Shown here one piece after another: positions 21,309 to 28,008 of a stretch of DNA of 35,719 nt. The notes under the pieces were generated by a model. That model saw only the letters and a list, made by a program, of their open reading frames with translations, was not told where the DNA came from and did no database searches. The stretch comes from a virus. Position numbers and translations under genes: made by a program. Location: positions 1 to 35,719 of IMG/VR virus record IMGVR_UViG_3300006916_000144, one strand, 5' to 3'. Position 1 is the stretch's first letter; the number at the start of each line of letters is the position of its first letter.

Positions 21309-23573
21309 TCATCTTTTGACTTTATGAATCTCTCCGTATTTATGAGTTCTTGAAATCTTTGTTGCTTCCATCTCTGGGATTGCAAATGCTTCATATGGCT
21401 TACCATCTAGCTTGCCCACTATGATAATGAAAGCATTTTTAGATGCACTCTTGAAGAAGATGTCACACTTGAGATGCTTAGGTCTCTTATGCGCACTTAG
21501 ATAATCAAAACTCTCCTCTACTGCCTTTTCTTTGACTGACTCTTGACTTAACACGTTTCCTCTAGAATTGTTTCTATAAACTGTCATTCCTTTACATCCT
21601 ACCTCATGAGCTGTGATGTAGCACTGAGCTATAATTTCCTCTGTAACATCTTCTGGCATATTGATTGTAACTGAGATTGAATGATCAACCCACTTTTGAA
21701 CTGCTCCTTGCATTCTCACCTTCTCAACATAATCGACATCCAAAGATGTAGCCTTATACCAAGGAGACAACATTGCCAGCGCCTCTAACTCATCCTTTGA
21801 GAATTCCATTAGATCGGCTAACGGATCTTGATCGGTTGTATAATTTCTAGATGTGGCAAACCATTGTATGAATGGCTTATGGAAAACTGGAAATTCAATC
21901 CACTTGTCTCCTACCTCATCTACAAAGTCTACTCTCTCATCTTCAGATACTGTCTTCTTCTTTCTAAAATACCATAGAGCGAAGACTGGTTCTATTCCAC
22001 TTGATGTTTGAGTCATGATTGAAACACTTCCTGTTGGCGCGATTGTTAAGCAACCTATATTTCTTCTACCATAAGTTTTCCAATTCTCTCTAAGCTTCTC
22101 ATACATGAATGGATTCTCTTCTGAGAACATTCTTTGAATGAATCCTGATTCTTGATCCTTTTCATAATCCCACATTGGAAATGCTCCTCTCTCTGCTGCA
22201 AGTGTTACTGATGCTTTGTAAGCTGATGTTGCAATGAGATTGTGTAAGGTTTCAGCAAACTTAGTCCCTTCCTCTGTTCCATAAGTGATTCCTAATGCGG
22301 CCATCATATCTCCCTCTGCAGTGATACCTAATCCTACTCTCCTTCCATTCTCTGCTGTCCATCTAATCTTTTCCCATAACTCAATTTCATTTCTTTGAAA
22401 GGTTTCTGGGAATGGTTTCTCTTTTACTTTTGCAATGATTGCATCTATCTTTTCGATTTCAAGATCAACTACATCATCCATCAAGCGCATTGCTTTCTGT
22501 ATCGCATTAACTAACCTCTTATCATCTAGCGATGCTCCTTTTGTGTAAGCGTCTACTACAAATGATAGCAAGTTAACAACTAACAATCTACAAGAGTCAT
22601 AAGGTGGAAGAGGAATCTCTCCGCATGGATTAGTTGAAACCTCTCTCATCTTAATTCCATATCCAGCTCCAGGTGATTCAATTGTAATCCTATCCCAGAA
22701 CAATACTCCCGGTTCGGCTGACTTCCATGCGTTGTGAATTATTTTATCCCAAAGCTTCCTTGGACTCACTTTCTTATAATATGTCCTATGTCCGTCTACC
22801 TTCAAACCCTCATAGAGTTTATCTTCTTCTAAACTCTCTAAGTCTACATTGTTGGCTACGGTTTCAATTGTATATTTAACAGGGAAGGTTTGATAGAAAG
22901 GCTTCTCTTCTTTTAGAGCCTCCATAAACATATCTGACACTCTCACTGAAACATTGGCTCCAGTAACAGATCCTTGAGTCATCTTCTTATCGATGAACTT
23001 CTCAGCGTCTGGATGATCTATTCCTATAGATAACATCAGTGCTCCTCTTCTTCCATCTTGTTGAACCTCTCTCGTTGTGTTAGAGTAACGGTCCATATAT
23101 AATGTTGTACCTGCATTTGGACCTAATGGTGTTGCTGATGCAATAGCTCCTGAAGGACGTATCCAAGAAATGTCTTGTCCGACTCCTCCTCTCATCTTCA
23201 TGAGTTGAGCTTGTTCTTCATCCGCTCTCATGATGCCTCCATATGAATCAACATGGTCTCCTATCACGAAACAATTTGAGCTTGATGACATGGCGTATTT
23301 GTTTCCTATTGCGGCCATTGGACTTCCTTGAGGAATGATCCATTTGAATCTATCAAGCAGTTCAAATATTTCTTCCTCGCTCATAGGATTGGGATACTTA
23401 GTTTCTATCCTTGCAAACTCTTTTGCTAACCTCCTATGCATATCGGTTGGGGTCAATTCATAATAAACTCCTTCTTTCTTCAGACAGTACTTATCTGTGA
23501 AGACGGTTGCCGCTAATTCATCTCCATTGAAATAATCTAAAGAGGCTGTGTAAACTTGTTCTCTACTGTACAT
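21309..23573 (-). CDS. nrdJ: Class II (B12-dependent) ribonucleotide reductase, main catalytic part
   Basis: The 754-residue enzyme converts ribonucleotides to deoxyribonucleotides using adenosylcobalamin. Active-site features include NCFVIG with Cys101, VSTNPCGEIPLPPYDSCRL with Asn315, Cys317 and Glu319 and the partner Cys328, and the phosphate-binding APTGSVSIM. This NPCGE finger loop plus oxygen-independent context fits class II. The protein ends at TGA (21309-21311), where homologues continue for about 100 residues; the missing part follows in the same frame. It is placed with a phosphoribosyltransferase gene 15 bases upstream, forming a nucleotide-supply unit. Confidence 0.92.
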   Translation of the reverse strand: MYSREQVYTASLDYFNGDELAATVFTDKYCLKKEGVYYELTPTDMHRRLAKEFARIETKYPNPMSEEEIFELLDRFKWIIPQGSPMAAIGNKYAMSSSSNCFVIGDHVDSYGGIMRADEEQAQLMKMRGGVGQDISWIRPSGAIASATPLGPNAGTTLYMDRYSNTTREVQQDGRRGALMLSIGIDHPDAEKFIDKKMTQGSVTGANVSVRVSDMFMEALKEEKPFYQTFPVKYTIETVANNVDLESLEEDKLYEGLKVDGHRTYYKKVSPRKLWDKIIHNAWKSAEPGVLFWDRITIESPGAGYGIKMREVSTNPCGEIPLPPYDSCRLLVVNLLSFVVDAYTKGASLDDKRLVNAIQKAMRLMDDVVDLEIEKIDAIIAKVKEKPFPETFQRNEIELWEKIRWTAENGRRVGLGITAEGDMMAALGITYGTEEGTKFAETLHNLIATSAYKASVTLAAERGAFPMWDYEKDQESGFIQRMFSEENPFMYEKLRENWKTYGRRNIGCLTIAPTGSVSIMTQTSSGIEPVFALWYFRKKKTVSEDERVDFVDEVGDKWIEFPVFHKPFIQWFATSRNYTTDQDPLADLMEFSKDELEALAMLSPWYKATSLDVDYVEKVRMQGAVQKWVDHSISVTINMPEDVTEEIIAQCYITAHEVGCKGMTVYRNNSRGNVLSQESVKEKAVEESFDYLSAHKRPKHLKCDIFFKSASKNAFIIIVGKLDGKPYEAFAIPEMEATKISRTHKYGEIHKVKR

Positions 23574-23588
23574 TAATTTTTCATTTTT

Positions 23589-24005
23589 TTAATTATTATT
23601 TTCCCAAGGAAACACAATCCAAGGAAGTCTGCTATCAATTCGTGTTGGACAATAATCCACCATATGCTTCTTTGAAAACAAAACTGTAAATCTAGCAGAA
23701 GGCAAAATCTTTCTGATGCCAGATATAGTTTTTCCTGAGTCACAAATATCATCTACAAATAAAACTTTCTCCGATGATCTATCCGCCAGGTCATGCAACA
23801 TTCTTTTATCCATCTCAGATCCATCTCTTGTCTGCCAAGTCAAAGTCTTCATCGGTATATTCAAAGTATGTGATAGTTTTACAGCTAATGGCAAACCTCC
23901 TCTTGTAAGTCCTACAATCAACTCTATTCCCTCCTCTCTATACCTTTCTGCAATGTCGCCCGCTAATTCTTCAAAGCCGTCCCAATCGATGAATATCTTT
24001 TCCAT
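23589..24005 (-). CDS. Type I phosphoribosyltransferase (purine salvage-like)
   Basis: The PRPP-binding motif VLFVDDICDSGKTISGI (about residues 81-97) and the substrate-side segment LIVGLTRGGLPLAVKLS (29-45) identify the family. The C-terminus WIVFPWE matches the ending of xanthine-guanine phosphoribosyltransferases. At 138 residues it is slightly short for Gpt (about 150). It probably recycles purine bases released by host DNA breakdown into nucleotides for the reductase encoded next. Stop and next-gene start overlap at both ends. Confidence 0.85.
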   Translation of the reverse strand: MEKIFIDWDGFEELAGDIAERYREEGIELIVGLTRGGLPLAVKLSHTLNIPMKTLTWQTRDGSEMDKRMLHDLADRSSEKVLFVDDICDSGKTISGIRKILPSARFTVLFSKKHMVDYCPTRIDSRLPWIVFPWENNN

Positions 24006-24418
24006 TATTTGAATAGGTCTTTAAGTTCATCAACATACATGAGTACTTCTTCATATCCATTCGCATGTCCATATTGCCAAGCAAGACTCCAAACCTTTGC
24101 TTGATACTTTGCTGGAATTTCATCTAACTTAGCTAAGTGCTTTGCGTATGCTTCAAGCGTTGGATTGAGATGCTTCTCTTTTTCTTTCTTAGCCTCTTTC
24201 TCAGCCTTCCAAGCATCTTCCTTAACCTTGTAACCTTCCAACTCATCTGCGTATGCTCTGAGCTGTTCTGGAATCTCTCTCCCTGCTCCTTTAGGCTCTC
24301 TTGGCTTTGATGGCTTTGGTGGCTCAGATTCTCTAAGTCCTGAAGCAATTACTCGTGCCTCTCTGATTGTCAGATCCATTTGGATCAACTTGTCTAGTTT
24401 AAATTCTTCTACTGTCAT
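24005..24418 (-). CDS. Hypothetical charged protein, 137 aa
   Basis: A helical N-terminus (residues 1-30) is followed by a Pro/Lys/Gly-rich linker (EPPKPSKPREPKGAGR), a long Lys/Glu helix (about 55-85) and a C-terminal globular part (YQAKVWSLAWQYGHANGYEE). There is no known motif. It shares the single nucleotide of overlap with the PRTase start, indicating coupled translation, and opens the nucleotide-supply operon. Confidence 0.65.
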   Translation of the reverse strand: MTVEEFKLDKLIQMDLTIREARVIASGLRESEPPKPSKPREPKGAGREIPEQLRAYADELEGYKVKEDAWKAEKEAKKEKEKHLNPTLEAYAKHLAKLDEIPAKYQAKVWSLAWQYGHANGYEEVLMYVDELKDLFK

Positions 24419-24439
24419 ATCTATTTATGTTTAATTATT

Positions 24440-24685
24440 TTATAAGTATCCATATCCGCTATCATTATCATAGTCATCGTCATCATTACTGAGCACAATA
24501 GCTCCTACGAAGACTGCTCCTATAAAAGCAATGATAGGCATTCCTAATAATTGTATCCTTTCCCTCTTAGTCCAAATGGTTGGATCCCATTCTAAAGTTA
24601 CCCACACTTGGATGAAATAAGATATACCGAATACGACCATCATAGCCAATATTGTGAACATTAATACTATTGTAAATTTTTTCAT
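24440..24685 (-). CDS. Two-helix membrane protein with acidic tail, 81 aa
   Basis: Membrane helices at residues 4-30 (FTIVLMFTILAMMVVFGISY) and about 47-66 (LLGMPIIAFIGAVFVGAIVL) are separated by a polar loop. The tail is a run of Asp (SNDDDDYDNDSGYGYL). Start ATG at 24685 overlaps the end of the 43-residue gene within the repeated junction sequence. Function unknown; the acidic cytoplasmic tail is distinctive. Confidence 0.65.
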   Translation of the reverse strand: MKKFTIVLMFTILAMMVVFGISYFIQVWVTLEWDPTIWTKRERIQLLGMPIIAFIGAVFVGAIVLSNDDDDYDNDSGYGYL

Positions 24686-24813
24686 CTTACTTCTGGTTTT
24701 AGTTGGTTAAAAGTATCTTTTATAAAATCTCTACATTCTTCAAGACTCATAGCCATACCGACTAAAGATTTTAACTCTTTTGCTTGCTCCTCTATTATCG
24801 AATTTAGTTCCAT
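24682..24813 (-). CDS. Micro-gene product, 43 aa
   Basis: ATG at 24813 is chosen because the longer frame would overlap the upstream gene out of frame. The protein is MELNSIIEEQAKELKSLVGM... and ends FNQLKPEVR; it is a helical acidic peptide with one Cys. The last codons are part of the junction repeat that also forms the next gene's leader. Unknown function. Confidence 0.5.
   Translation of the reverse strand: MELNSIIEEQAKELKSLVGMAMSLEECRDFIKDTFNQLKPEVR
24683..24710 (-). repeat. Gene-junction repeat, copy 1
   Basis: The minus strand reads TTAACCAACTAAAACCAGA then AGTAAGATG: the 3' end of one gene fused to the A-rich leader and ATG of the next. Same sequence family as copies at 25165, 25449, 25648 and 25826. 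Confidence 0.7.
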
Positions 24814-24814
24814 C

Positions 24815-25018
24815 TTAATTATCCTTTGGTTTAACTTCTGTCCAAGCTGCGATGTATATTCTATCACCATTTTCATTTACTCCATTACAATACATTCCAT
24901 CTAGTTTATGTATTATGACTTCATCGCCTTTATTGACAAGTGGTGCATCTGGCGGTACCTTTACATCTTTATCTGTAACTATTACCTTTGTTCCATATCT
25001 AACTTCATATGCCTTCAT
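24815..25018 (-). CDS. Small beta-rich protein, 67 aa
   Basis: The sequence MKAYEVRYGTKVIVTDKDVK followed by KGDEVIIHKLDGMYC and DRIYIAAWTEVKP looks like a small five-strand barrel (SH3-like or KOW-like pattern of VxV and GDEV elements). It is one of the micro-gene array. It ends EVKPKDN, encoded by a degenerate form of the junction repeat. No family assigned. Confidence 0.6.
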   Translation of the reverse strand: MKAYEVRYGTKVIVTDKDVKVPPDAPLVNKGDEVIIHKLDGMYCNGVNENGDRIYIAAWTEVKPKDN

Positions 25019-25020
25019 AC

Positions 25021-25167
25021 TTACTTGTGTTTTGGTTTGTTAATGTATTCAAAAGCTCTGCAACTATCATTTTCCGAAACAGAATAAATGTCGTCATCGC
25101 CATCACTACATCTACCGTATTTTTTGTTAGGTAATGGATTATAATATTTACAATACTTGCATTTCAT
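25021..25167 (-). CDS. Cys-rich micro-gene product, 48 aa
   Basis: ATG at 25167, TAA at 25021. The N-terminus MKCKYCKYYNPLPNKKYGRC carries CxxC plus a third Cys, and a fourth lies at DSCRAFE, suggesting a small zinc-binding site. The sequence between is acidic (DGDDDIYS). Start and end both fall in junction-repeat sequence, giving confidence that it is translated. Confidence 0.6.
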   Translation of the reverse strand: MKCKYCKYYNPLPNKKYGRCSDGDDDIYSVSENDSCRAFEYINKPKHK

Positions 25168-25193
25168 CTTACTTATCTTTTAGTTGGTTTAAC
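25165..25193 (-). repeat. Gene-junction repeat, copy 2
   Basis: The minus strand reads TTAAACCAACTAAAAGATA then AGTAAGATG. Here the upstream gene is read in a different frame (ending VKPTKR) from copies that end NQLK, showing that conservation is at the nucleotide level. Confidence 0.75.
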
Positions 25194-25451
25194 TTCAATA
25201 TTATTTTCAATTTCTTCATCAGTAACAAAACCTAAGCTTCTTCCACAGAAGATGATTTCTTTATTATCCATTAATACACATTCTAATCTTACTACTTTCA
25301 TCTTACTTGTTCTCTTTCTGTTTTTAAAATTATCTATCCATCTAAAAGCCTTTCCTTTTTCCTCATCTCTAATAACATTACTATCACTTAGGTAGTCATA
25401 GAATTTTATTAATTCAACTCGATTCAGCTTACCTTCAATTTTTAGTTTCAT
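25173..25451 (-). CDS. Hypothetical protein, possibly two fused micro-genes, 92 aa
   Basis: The first 50 residues (MKLKIEGKLNRVELIKFYDY...) and last 42 (MKVVRLECVLMDNKEIIFCG...) look like separate small proteins. At the boundary, RTSKMKVV is encoded by AGAACAAGTAAGATG, which is the junction-repeat leader, here read in a frame where its TAA is not a stop. So two array members may have fused, or the second may still be initiated at ATG 25301. No function is recognised for either half. Confidence 0.6.
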   Translation of the reverse strand: MKLKIEGKLNRVELIKFYDYLSDSNVIRDEEKGKAFRWIDNFKNRKRTSKMKVVRLECVLMDNKEIIFCGRSLGFVTDEEIENNIEVKPTKR

Positions 25452-25475
25452 CTTACTTCTGTTTTAGTTGGTCTA
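25449..25475 (-). repeat. Gene-junction repeat, copy 3
   Basis: The minus strand reads TTAGACCAACTAAAACAGA then AGTAAGATG; the upstream gene ends DQLKQK. Confidence 0.7.
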
Positions 25476-25650
25476 ATTTTTCTATGCAATCATATAGTGA
25501 TTCCTCTAATGCTTCAACTTTCCTTCCATTTTTAATAGCAATATCTATAAGGTCATTTATACTTAATTCTTTTAAAGCATATTCTTTCCAATCTTTTCCA
25601 AATCTTGCACTAAGCCAATTCTCATCTTTTATTATTTCGTCTATTTTCAT
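25453..25650 (-). CDS. Micro-gene product, 65 aa
   Basis: The protein starts MKIDEIIKDENWLSARFGKD and is helical and acidic, with WKEYALKELSINDLIDIAIK in the middle and the ending LDQLKQK. It resembles a two-helix hairpin with no cysteine cluster. It is flanked by junction repeats on both sides. Unknown function. Confidence 0.6.
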   Translation of the reverse strand: MKIDEIIKDENWLSARFGKDWKEYALKELSINDLIDIAIKNGRKVEALEESLYDCIEKLDQLKQK

Positions 25651-25675
25651 CTTACTTATCTTTTAGTTGGTTAAC
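25648..25675 (-). repeat. Gene-junction repeat, copy 4
   Basis: The minus strand reads GTTAACCAACTAAAAGATAA then GTAAGATG; the upstream gene ends NQLKDK. This is the form closest to the consensus. Confidence 0.75.
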
Positions 25676-25828
25676 GTGCATAGGAATAATCCTTTGATCA
25701 TTACATACAGGGCAAGTGGCATATACGTTGCTTGTAAACCCATCTGCAAGTACCTTTCCATTACCATTGCATAAGGGGCAAACTTGATAAGGTATTGCAT
25801 CAACTATTTTATATTTTATTTCTTCCAT
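25652..25828 (-). CDS. DnaJ-type zinc-finger micro-protein, 58 aa
   Basis: ATG at 25828 to TAA at 25652. The middle holds two CxxC pairs, VCPLCNGNGKV and TCPVCNDQ, the first with the CxxCxGxG form of DnaJ cysteine-rich repeats. This almost certainly binds one zinc. It ends HVNQLKDK in a junction repeat. The likely role is protein or nucleic acid contact; nothing more specific can be said. Confidence 0.65.
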   Translation of the reverse strand: MEEIKYKIVDAIPYQVCPLCNGNGKVLADGFTSNVYATCPVCNDQRIIPMHVNQLKDK

Positions 25829-25852
25829 CTCTATTGTTTTAGTTGGTTTAAC
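25826..25852 (-). repeat. Gene-junction repeat, copy 5
   Basis: The minus strand reads TTAAACCAACTAAAACAATA then GAGATG; the upstream gene ends NQLKQ. The AAGTAAG part is changed to TAGAG. Confidence 0.6.
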
Positions 25853-25956
25853 TCACTATATTCTATAAGAAGGTCAGTTAATTTATAATCAACTTCTACT
25901 CCAATCGTAGTGTCAGAACAAATACCTTTTATATATAAAAAATCTTCTACATCCAT
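25831..25956 (-). CDS. Micro-gene product, 41 aa
   Basis: ATG at 25956 to TAG at 25831. The acidic peptide MDVEDFLYIKGICSDTTIGV... ends LLIEYSELNQLKQ. It is short but framed by the standard leader and junction repeat, so probably expressed. Unknown function. Confidence 0.5.
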   Translation of the reverse strand: MDVEDFLYIKGICSDTTIGVEVDYKLTDLLIEYSELNQLKQ

Positions 25957-25971
25957 CTTACTTATCTTTTA

Positions 25972-26475
25972 TTATGTTTTATAGTCGGCGAGTATATCCG
26001 CCATTGCGTTTCCTACTATATGAGGATCTTTCAAGAGTTCTGACTTTCTTATCTCATCTCTCTCTTTGTCTAACTGATGACCTTTAATCCACCTCATCTC
26101 TAAAGTAAGCCATGGTCTCCCTTCTAATTGCTTCAACACCTTCTTCCATAGGTCAAGATTCTTTACTTCACCTGAAGAATTTCTCCAGCCATTGGCTTCC
26201 CATTTCTGCAATCTGTTTTCTGTAAAACTCTTTACAACGTACTGTGAGTCTGAATAAATGATAAGTTTGATAGGATCTCCATTGATGTCAAAAGCATCAA
26301 TAGCATAAAACAAAGCAGTCAATTCCATTGCCCCAGTCTTTGTATCATTAGACCTTCCTTTGATACCTTTTGGCTTACCGTAGAAATCTGGGAAATAAAC
26401 CCCGAACCCTCCTTTACCTTTATTCTTACCAACGACAACAGCTGAACCGTCTGTATATCCTATTATTTCTTTCAT
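25972..26475 (-). CDS. rnhA: Ribonuclease H type 1
   Basis: The 167-residue enzyme removes RNA from RNA-DNA hybrids such as replication primers. The DEDD catalytic set is visible: Asp9 in GYTDGSA, Glu51 in TGAMELTAL, Asp76 in IYSDSQYV and the last Asp in VGNAMADILAD, with the accessory His in WIKGHQ. An insertion relative to E. coli RNase H (155 residues) lies in the strand-strand loop near residues 25-45. It heads the micro-gene array and overlaps the previous gene as ATGA. Confidence 0.92.
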   Translation of the reverse strand: MKEIIGYTDGSAVVVGKNKGKGGFGVYFPDFYGKPKGIKGRSNDTKTGAMELTALFYAIDAFDINGDPIKLIIYSDSQYVVKSFTENRLQKWEANGWRNSSGEVKNLDLWKKVLKQLEGRPWLTLEMRWIKGHQLDKERDEIRKSELLKDPHIVGNAMADILADYKT

Positions 26476-26654
26476 TTTGATAATTTCATTAACATGATTG
26501 AATCTCCAAATTGTATATCCGGCTCCTCTTCTCCGGAACCTCTCAAATGTAAGTGCGTTCCATCATTTCCCTCAGCTTTGAGGTTCCACTTATAATCACT
26601 ATCCTCATCTTTACGATAGATGGTTATCTCTCTAATTTCAAATACTTCTTCCAT
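26472..26654 (-). CDS. Hypothetical protein, 60 aa
   Basis: MEEVFEIREITIYRKDEDSD starts a mostly beta-strand protein with KWNLKAEGNDGTHLHLRGSG in the middle and an acidic-to-hydrophobic end (IQFGDSIMLMKLSK). Its TGA stop overlaps the RNase H ATG, so the two are coupled. No motif recognised. Confidence 0.6.
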   Translation of the reverse strand: MEEVFEIREITIYRKDEDSDYKWNLKAEGNDGTHLHLRGSGEEEPDIQFGDSIMLMKLSK

Positions 26655-26658
26655 AATA

Positions 26659-26739
26659 CTAATCTTCTATACACCCGACCTCTGGATAATCTTCTGTCCA
26701 GTCAAAGTCGTACTCGTTTTCTATTTTGACAATACTCAC
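26659..26739 (-). CDS. Possible micro-ORF with GTG start, 26 aa
   Basis: GTG at 26739 opens a 26-codon acidic frame (SIVKIENEYDFDWTEDYPEV...) ending TAG five bases before the next ATG. Composition resembles the neighbouring micro-genes, but the start is non-ATG and the frame is very short. Confidence 0.3.
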   Translation of the reverse strand: MSIVKIENEYDFDWTEDYPEVGCIED

Positions 26740-26751
26740 AATTCCTATCGA

Positions 26752-26988
26752 TTAAATTAAACTTGATTTCAATTTCACTTTCGATAACTTCCCATTCTTC
26801 AAAACTTTCTTTCTCCATACAAAATTCCACACCTCCGTCTTTCTATCACCTCTCTTATTCCATACAACATCTCTTTCATGATATTCAATAAACTCCTGAC
26901 CTCCTAAAGATCCTATTTCTTTTTGCGTATCATAAAAATGTCCTGTTCCTATTCTACTTTTTCTTTGTTCGTTTACTAAGTAATACAT
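26752..26988 (-). CDS. Hypothetical basic protein, 78 aa
   Basis: MYYLVNEQRKSRIGTGHFYD begins a protein rich in Lys, Arg and aromatics, with GSLGGQEFIEYHERDVVW and WNFVWRKKVLKNGKLSKVKL. Repeated strand-like VW segments suggest a small beta fold. It lies 24 bases downstream of an early promoter as first gene of the RNase H operon. Unknown function. Confidence 0.65.
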   Translation of the reverse strand: MYYLVNEQRKSRIGTGHFYDTQKEIGSLGGQEFIEYHERDVVWNKRGDRKTEVWNFVWRKKVLKNGKLSKVKLKSSLI

Positions 26989-27011
26989 AATATTGCGTTT
27001 TTAATTATACC

Positions 27012-27043
27012 TAAAGATAATACTTTTTAAAGTACTAGCCAAA
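27012..27043 (-). promoter_or_regulatory. Early promoter (TTTG-N20-TATCTTTA family)
   Basis: The minus strand reads TTTGGCTAGTACTTTAAAAA ... TATCTTTA with a 20-base spacer, 24 bases before the gene at 26988. It is preceded by a GTAAA/TTTAC hairpin formed with the stop codon of the upstream gene. Confidence 0.85.
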
Positions 27044-27060
27044 CAAAAAGTAAAAAAAGT

Positions 27061-27324
27061 TTACATTCCGTGTTGAGGTCCTCCATTACAAGTCTTACTC
27101 AATAATACCTCAGCGTTGATATTAGCCGTTCTATGGGCGATTCTAATATCTTTAACGTCAATACCCGCACCATGAACTATATCGAAGAGAGAGTCGAAAT
27201 AATCAACTTCTTTCCCTTCACCTACTACGATGTGAACATTATCTAAAGCTAAAGCGACTTCACATTGAATACTTGATTCTCCAAGTGCTTTTCCCAACCT
27301 ACCATAAATTTCTGAATTTGTCAT
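27061..27324 (-). CDS. Hypothetical protein, 87 aa
   Basis: An alpha/beta protein: helix (SEIYGRLGKALGESSIQCEV), strand (DNVHIVVGEG), helix (YFDSLFDIVHGAGIDVKDI), strand, then LLSKTCNGGPQHGM. No catalytic signature. Its stop codon sits inside the hairpin before the next promoter. It follows the 92-residue gene across a terminator-like hairpin, so it may have its own weak promoter. Confidence 0.65.
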   Translation of the reverse strand: MTNSEIYGRLGKALGESSIQCEVALALDNVHIVVGEGKEVDYFDSLFDIVHGAGIDVKDIRIAHRTANINAEVLLSKTCNGGPQHGM

Positions 27325-27371
27325 AATTATATATTTTCTTATAATAACGGAACTTTTATTCTTTTATTCTA

Positions 27372-27400
27372 AATGGGAGGGACTTTTTACATCCCTCCCT
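27372..27400 (-). terminator. Hairpin between two small early genes
   Basis: On the minus strand GGGAGGGA/TCCCTCCC (8 bp perfect, 9-nt loop) follows the stop of the 92-residue gene by 7 bases. The downstream run is ATTTAGAATAAAAG rather than pure T, so it may be a partial terminator or RNA-end protector. Confidence 0.6.
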
Positions 27401-27406
27401 ATCTCT

Positions 27407-27685
27407 CTACCAATACTCCGGTGTACCCATTCCATTCACTTCCACTCCCAAATCAGTCATACACCACAAATGAGTTTTAGTTGGAATCTCCTTTCCTGTT
27501 CTTTCACAAAAATCAGTGTATCCTAAATAAGAATTATACACCAACTCTTTCTTTACTAAACTACTCAATACTCCTGCACAACTTCTTGTCTTAACTTCTG
27601 TTTGATCAAAATCCGAATGACCTCTTTCATTTTGATATTCGAAAATCGTTTTCAATAATTCTGTTTCTTTTTTTGTAAGTTTCAT
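27407..27685 (-). CDS. Winged-helix-like small protein, 92 aa
   Basis: LTKKETELLKTIFEYQNERG, then EVKTRSCAGVLSSLVKKELV and WCMTDLGVEVN follow the helix-helix-recognition helix-wing pattern of small transcription regulators (compare the LTxxGxxx ending of MarR/PadR wings). Three Cys are present but not clustered. It has its own early promoter 24 bases upstream. It could control early genes; the fold assignment is by pattern only. Confidence 0.6.
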   Translation of the reverse strand: MKLTKKETELLKTIFEYQNERGHSDFDQTEVKTRSCAGVLSSLVKKELVYNSYLGYTDFCERTGKEIPTKTHLWCMTDLGVEVNGMGTPEYW

Positions 27686-27708
27686 AATATGTTGTTTTAA
27701 TTATACCC

Positions 27709-27740
27709 TAAAGATAAAACCTTTTTCTCTTGTAGCCAAA
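27709..27740 (-). promoter_or_regulatory. Early promoter (TTTG-N20-TATCTTTA family)
   Basis: The minus strand reads TTTGGCTACAAG ... TATCTTTA with a 20-base spacer, 24 bases before the gene at 27685. Confidence 0.83.
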
Positions 27741-27748
27741 CAGAAAAA

Positions 27749-27780
27749 GAAAAAAGAGGCTTATGACGACCTCTTTTTTC
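27749..27780 (-). terminator. Strong terminator ending the structured-RNA unit
   Basis: GAAAAAAGAGG/CCTCTTTTTTC pair perfectly (11 bp) around a 10-nt loop; the structure is bidirectional because both arms carry A/T runs. It ends the transcript that begins at the promoter at 28936-28968. Confidence 0.9.
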
Positions 27781-27816
27781 AAAATAGAAATAATTAAAAC
27801 AAACACTTTATATTTG

Positions 27817-27982
27817 TCTGCCACAAGGGTCTCGAACCCCATACCTTTATCTCCACAACTTTCTGGTGTTGCAACACCTTACTACTTGCTTGTATGAACT
27901 CTTGAGCGTTCCTTCTCAATTATCTGGTGCGATAAATTACCAAGTGCATTATTAGCCCATCATGACTTCAGCACGCAGCAGA
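27817..27982 (-). ncRNA. T-arm-ended structured RNA candidate, 166 nt
   Basis: No gene is present. The minus strand ends with a T-arm-like hairpin (GGGG-TTCGAGA-CCCT, one G-U) and then TGGCAGA, which can pair with TCTGCTG at 27976-27982 (two G-U pairs) to give an acceptor-like closing stem. A perfect palindromic hairpin GGTGTT/AACACC lies inside (about 27864-27878). It directly follows the 45-residue gene. Layout parallels the element at 453-636. Pairings are by eye and partly wobble. Confidence 0.4.
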
Positions 27983-28008
27983 ATTTTTATTACCTTGCAA
28001 CACCAGAA
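27861..28008 (-). repeat. Perfect 14-bp inverted repeat
   Basis: Positions 27861-27874 and 27995-28008 are exact reverse complements (core TTCTGGTGTTGCAA). In the minus-strand RNA they would enclose 120 nt, joining the 3' end of the membrane-peptide gene to the T-arm region. The inner arm can alternatively fold on itself as GGTGTT/AACACC, so two exclusive structures are possible. Confidence 0.75.

Noticed and set aside
20991-21311. Alternative genetic code reading TGA as an amino acid
   Set aside because: TGA ends several genes in the window as ATGA overlaps (26472, 29577, 32707, 11701), so a general reassignment is unlikely.
24133-24348. 71-residue frame inside the 137-residue gene
   Set aside because: Shadow frame made by the Lys/Pro/Ser-rich repeats of the real gene.
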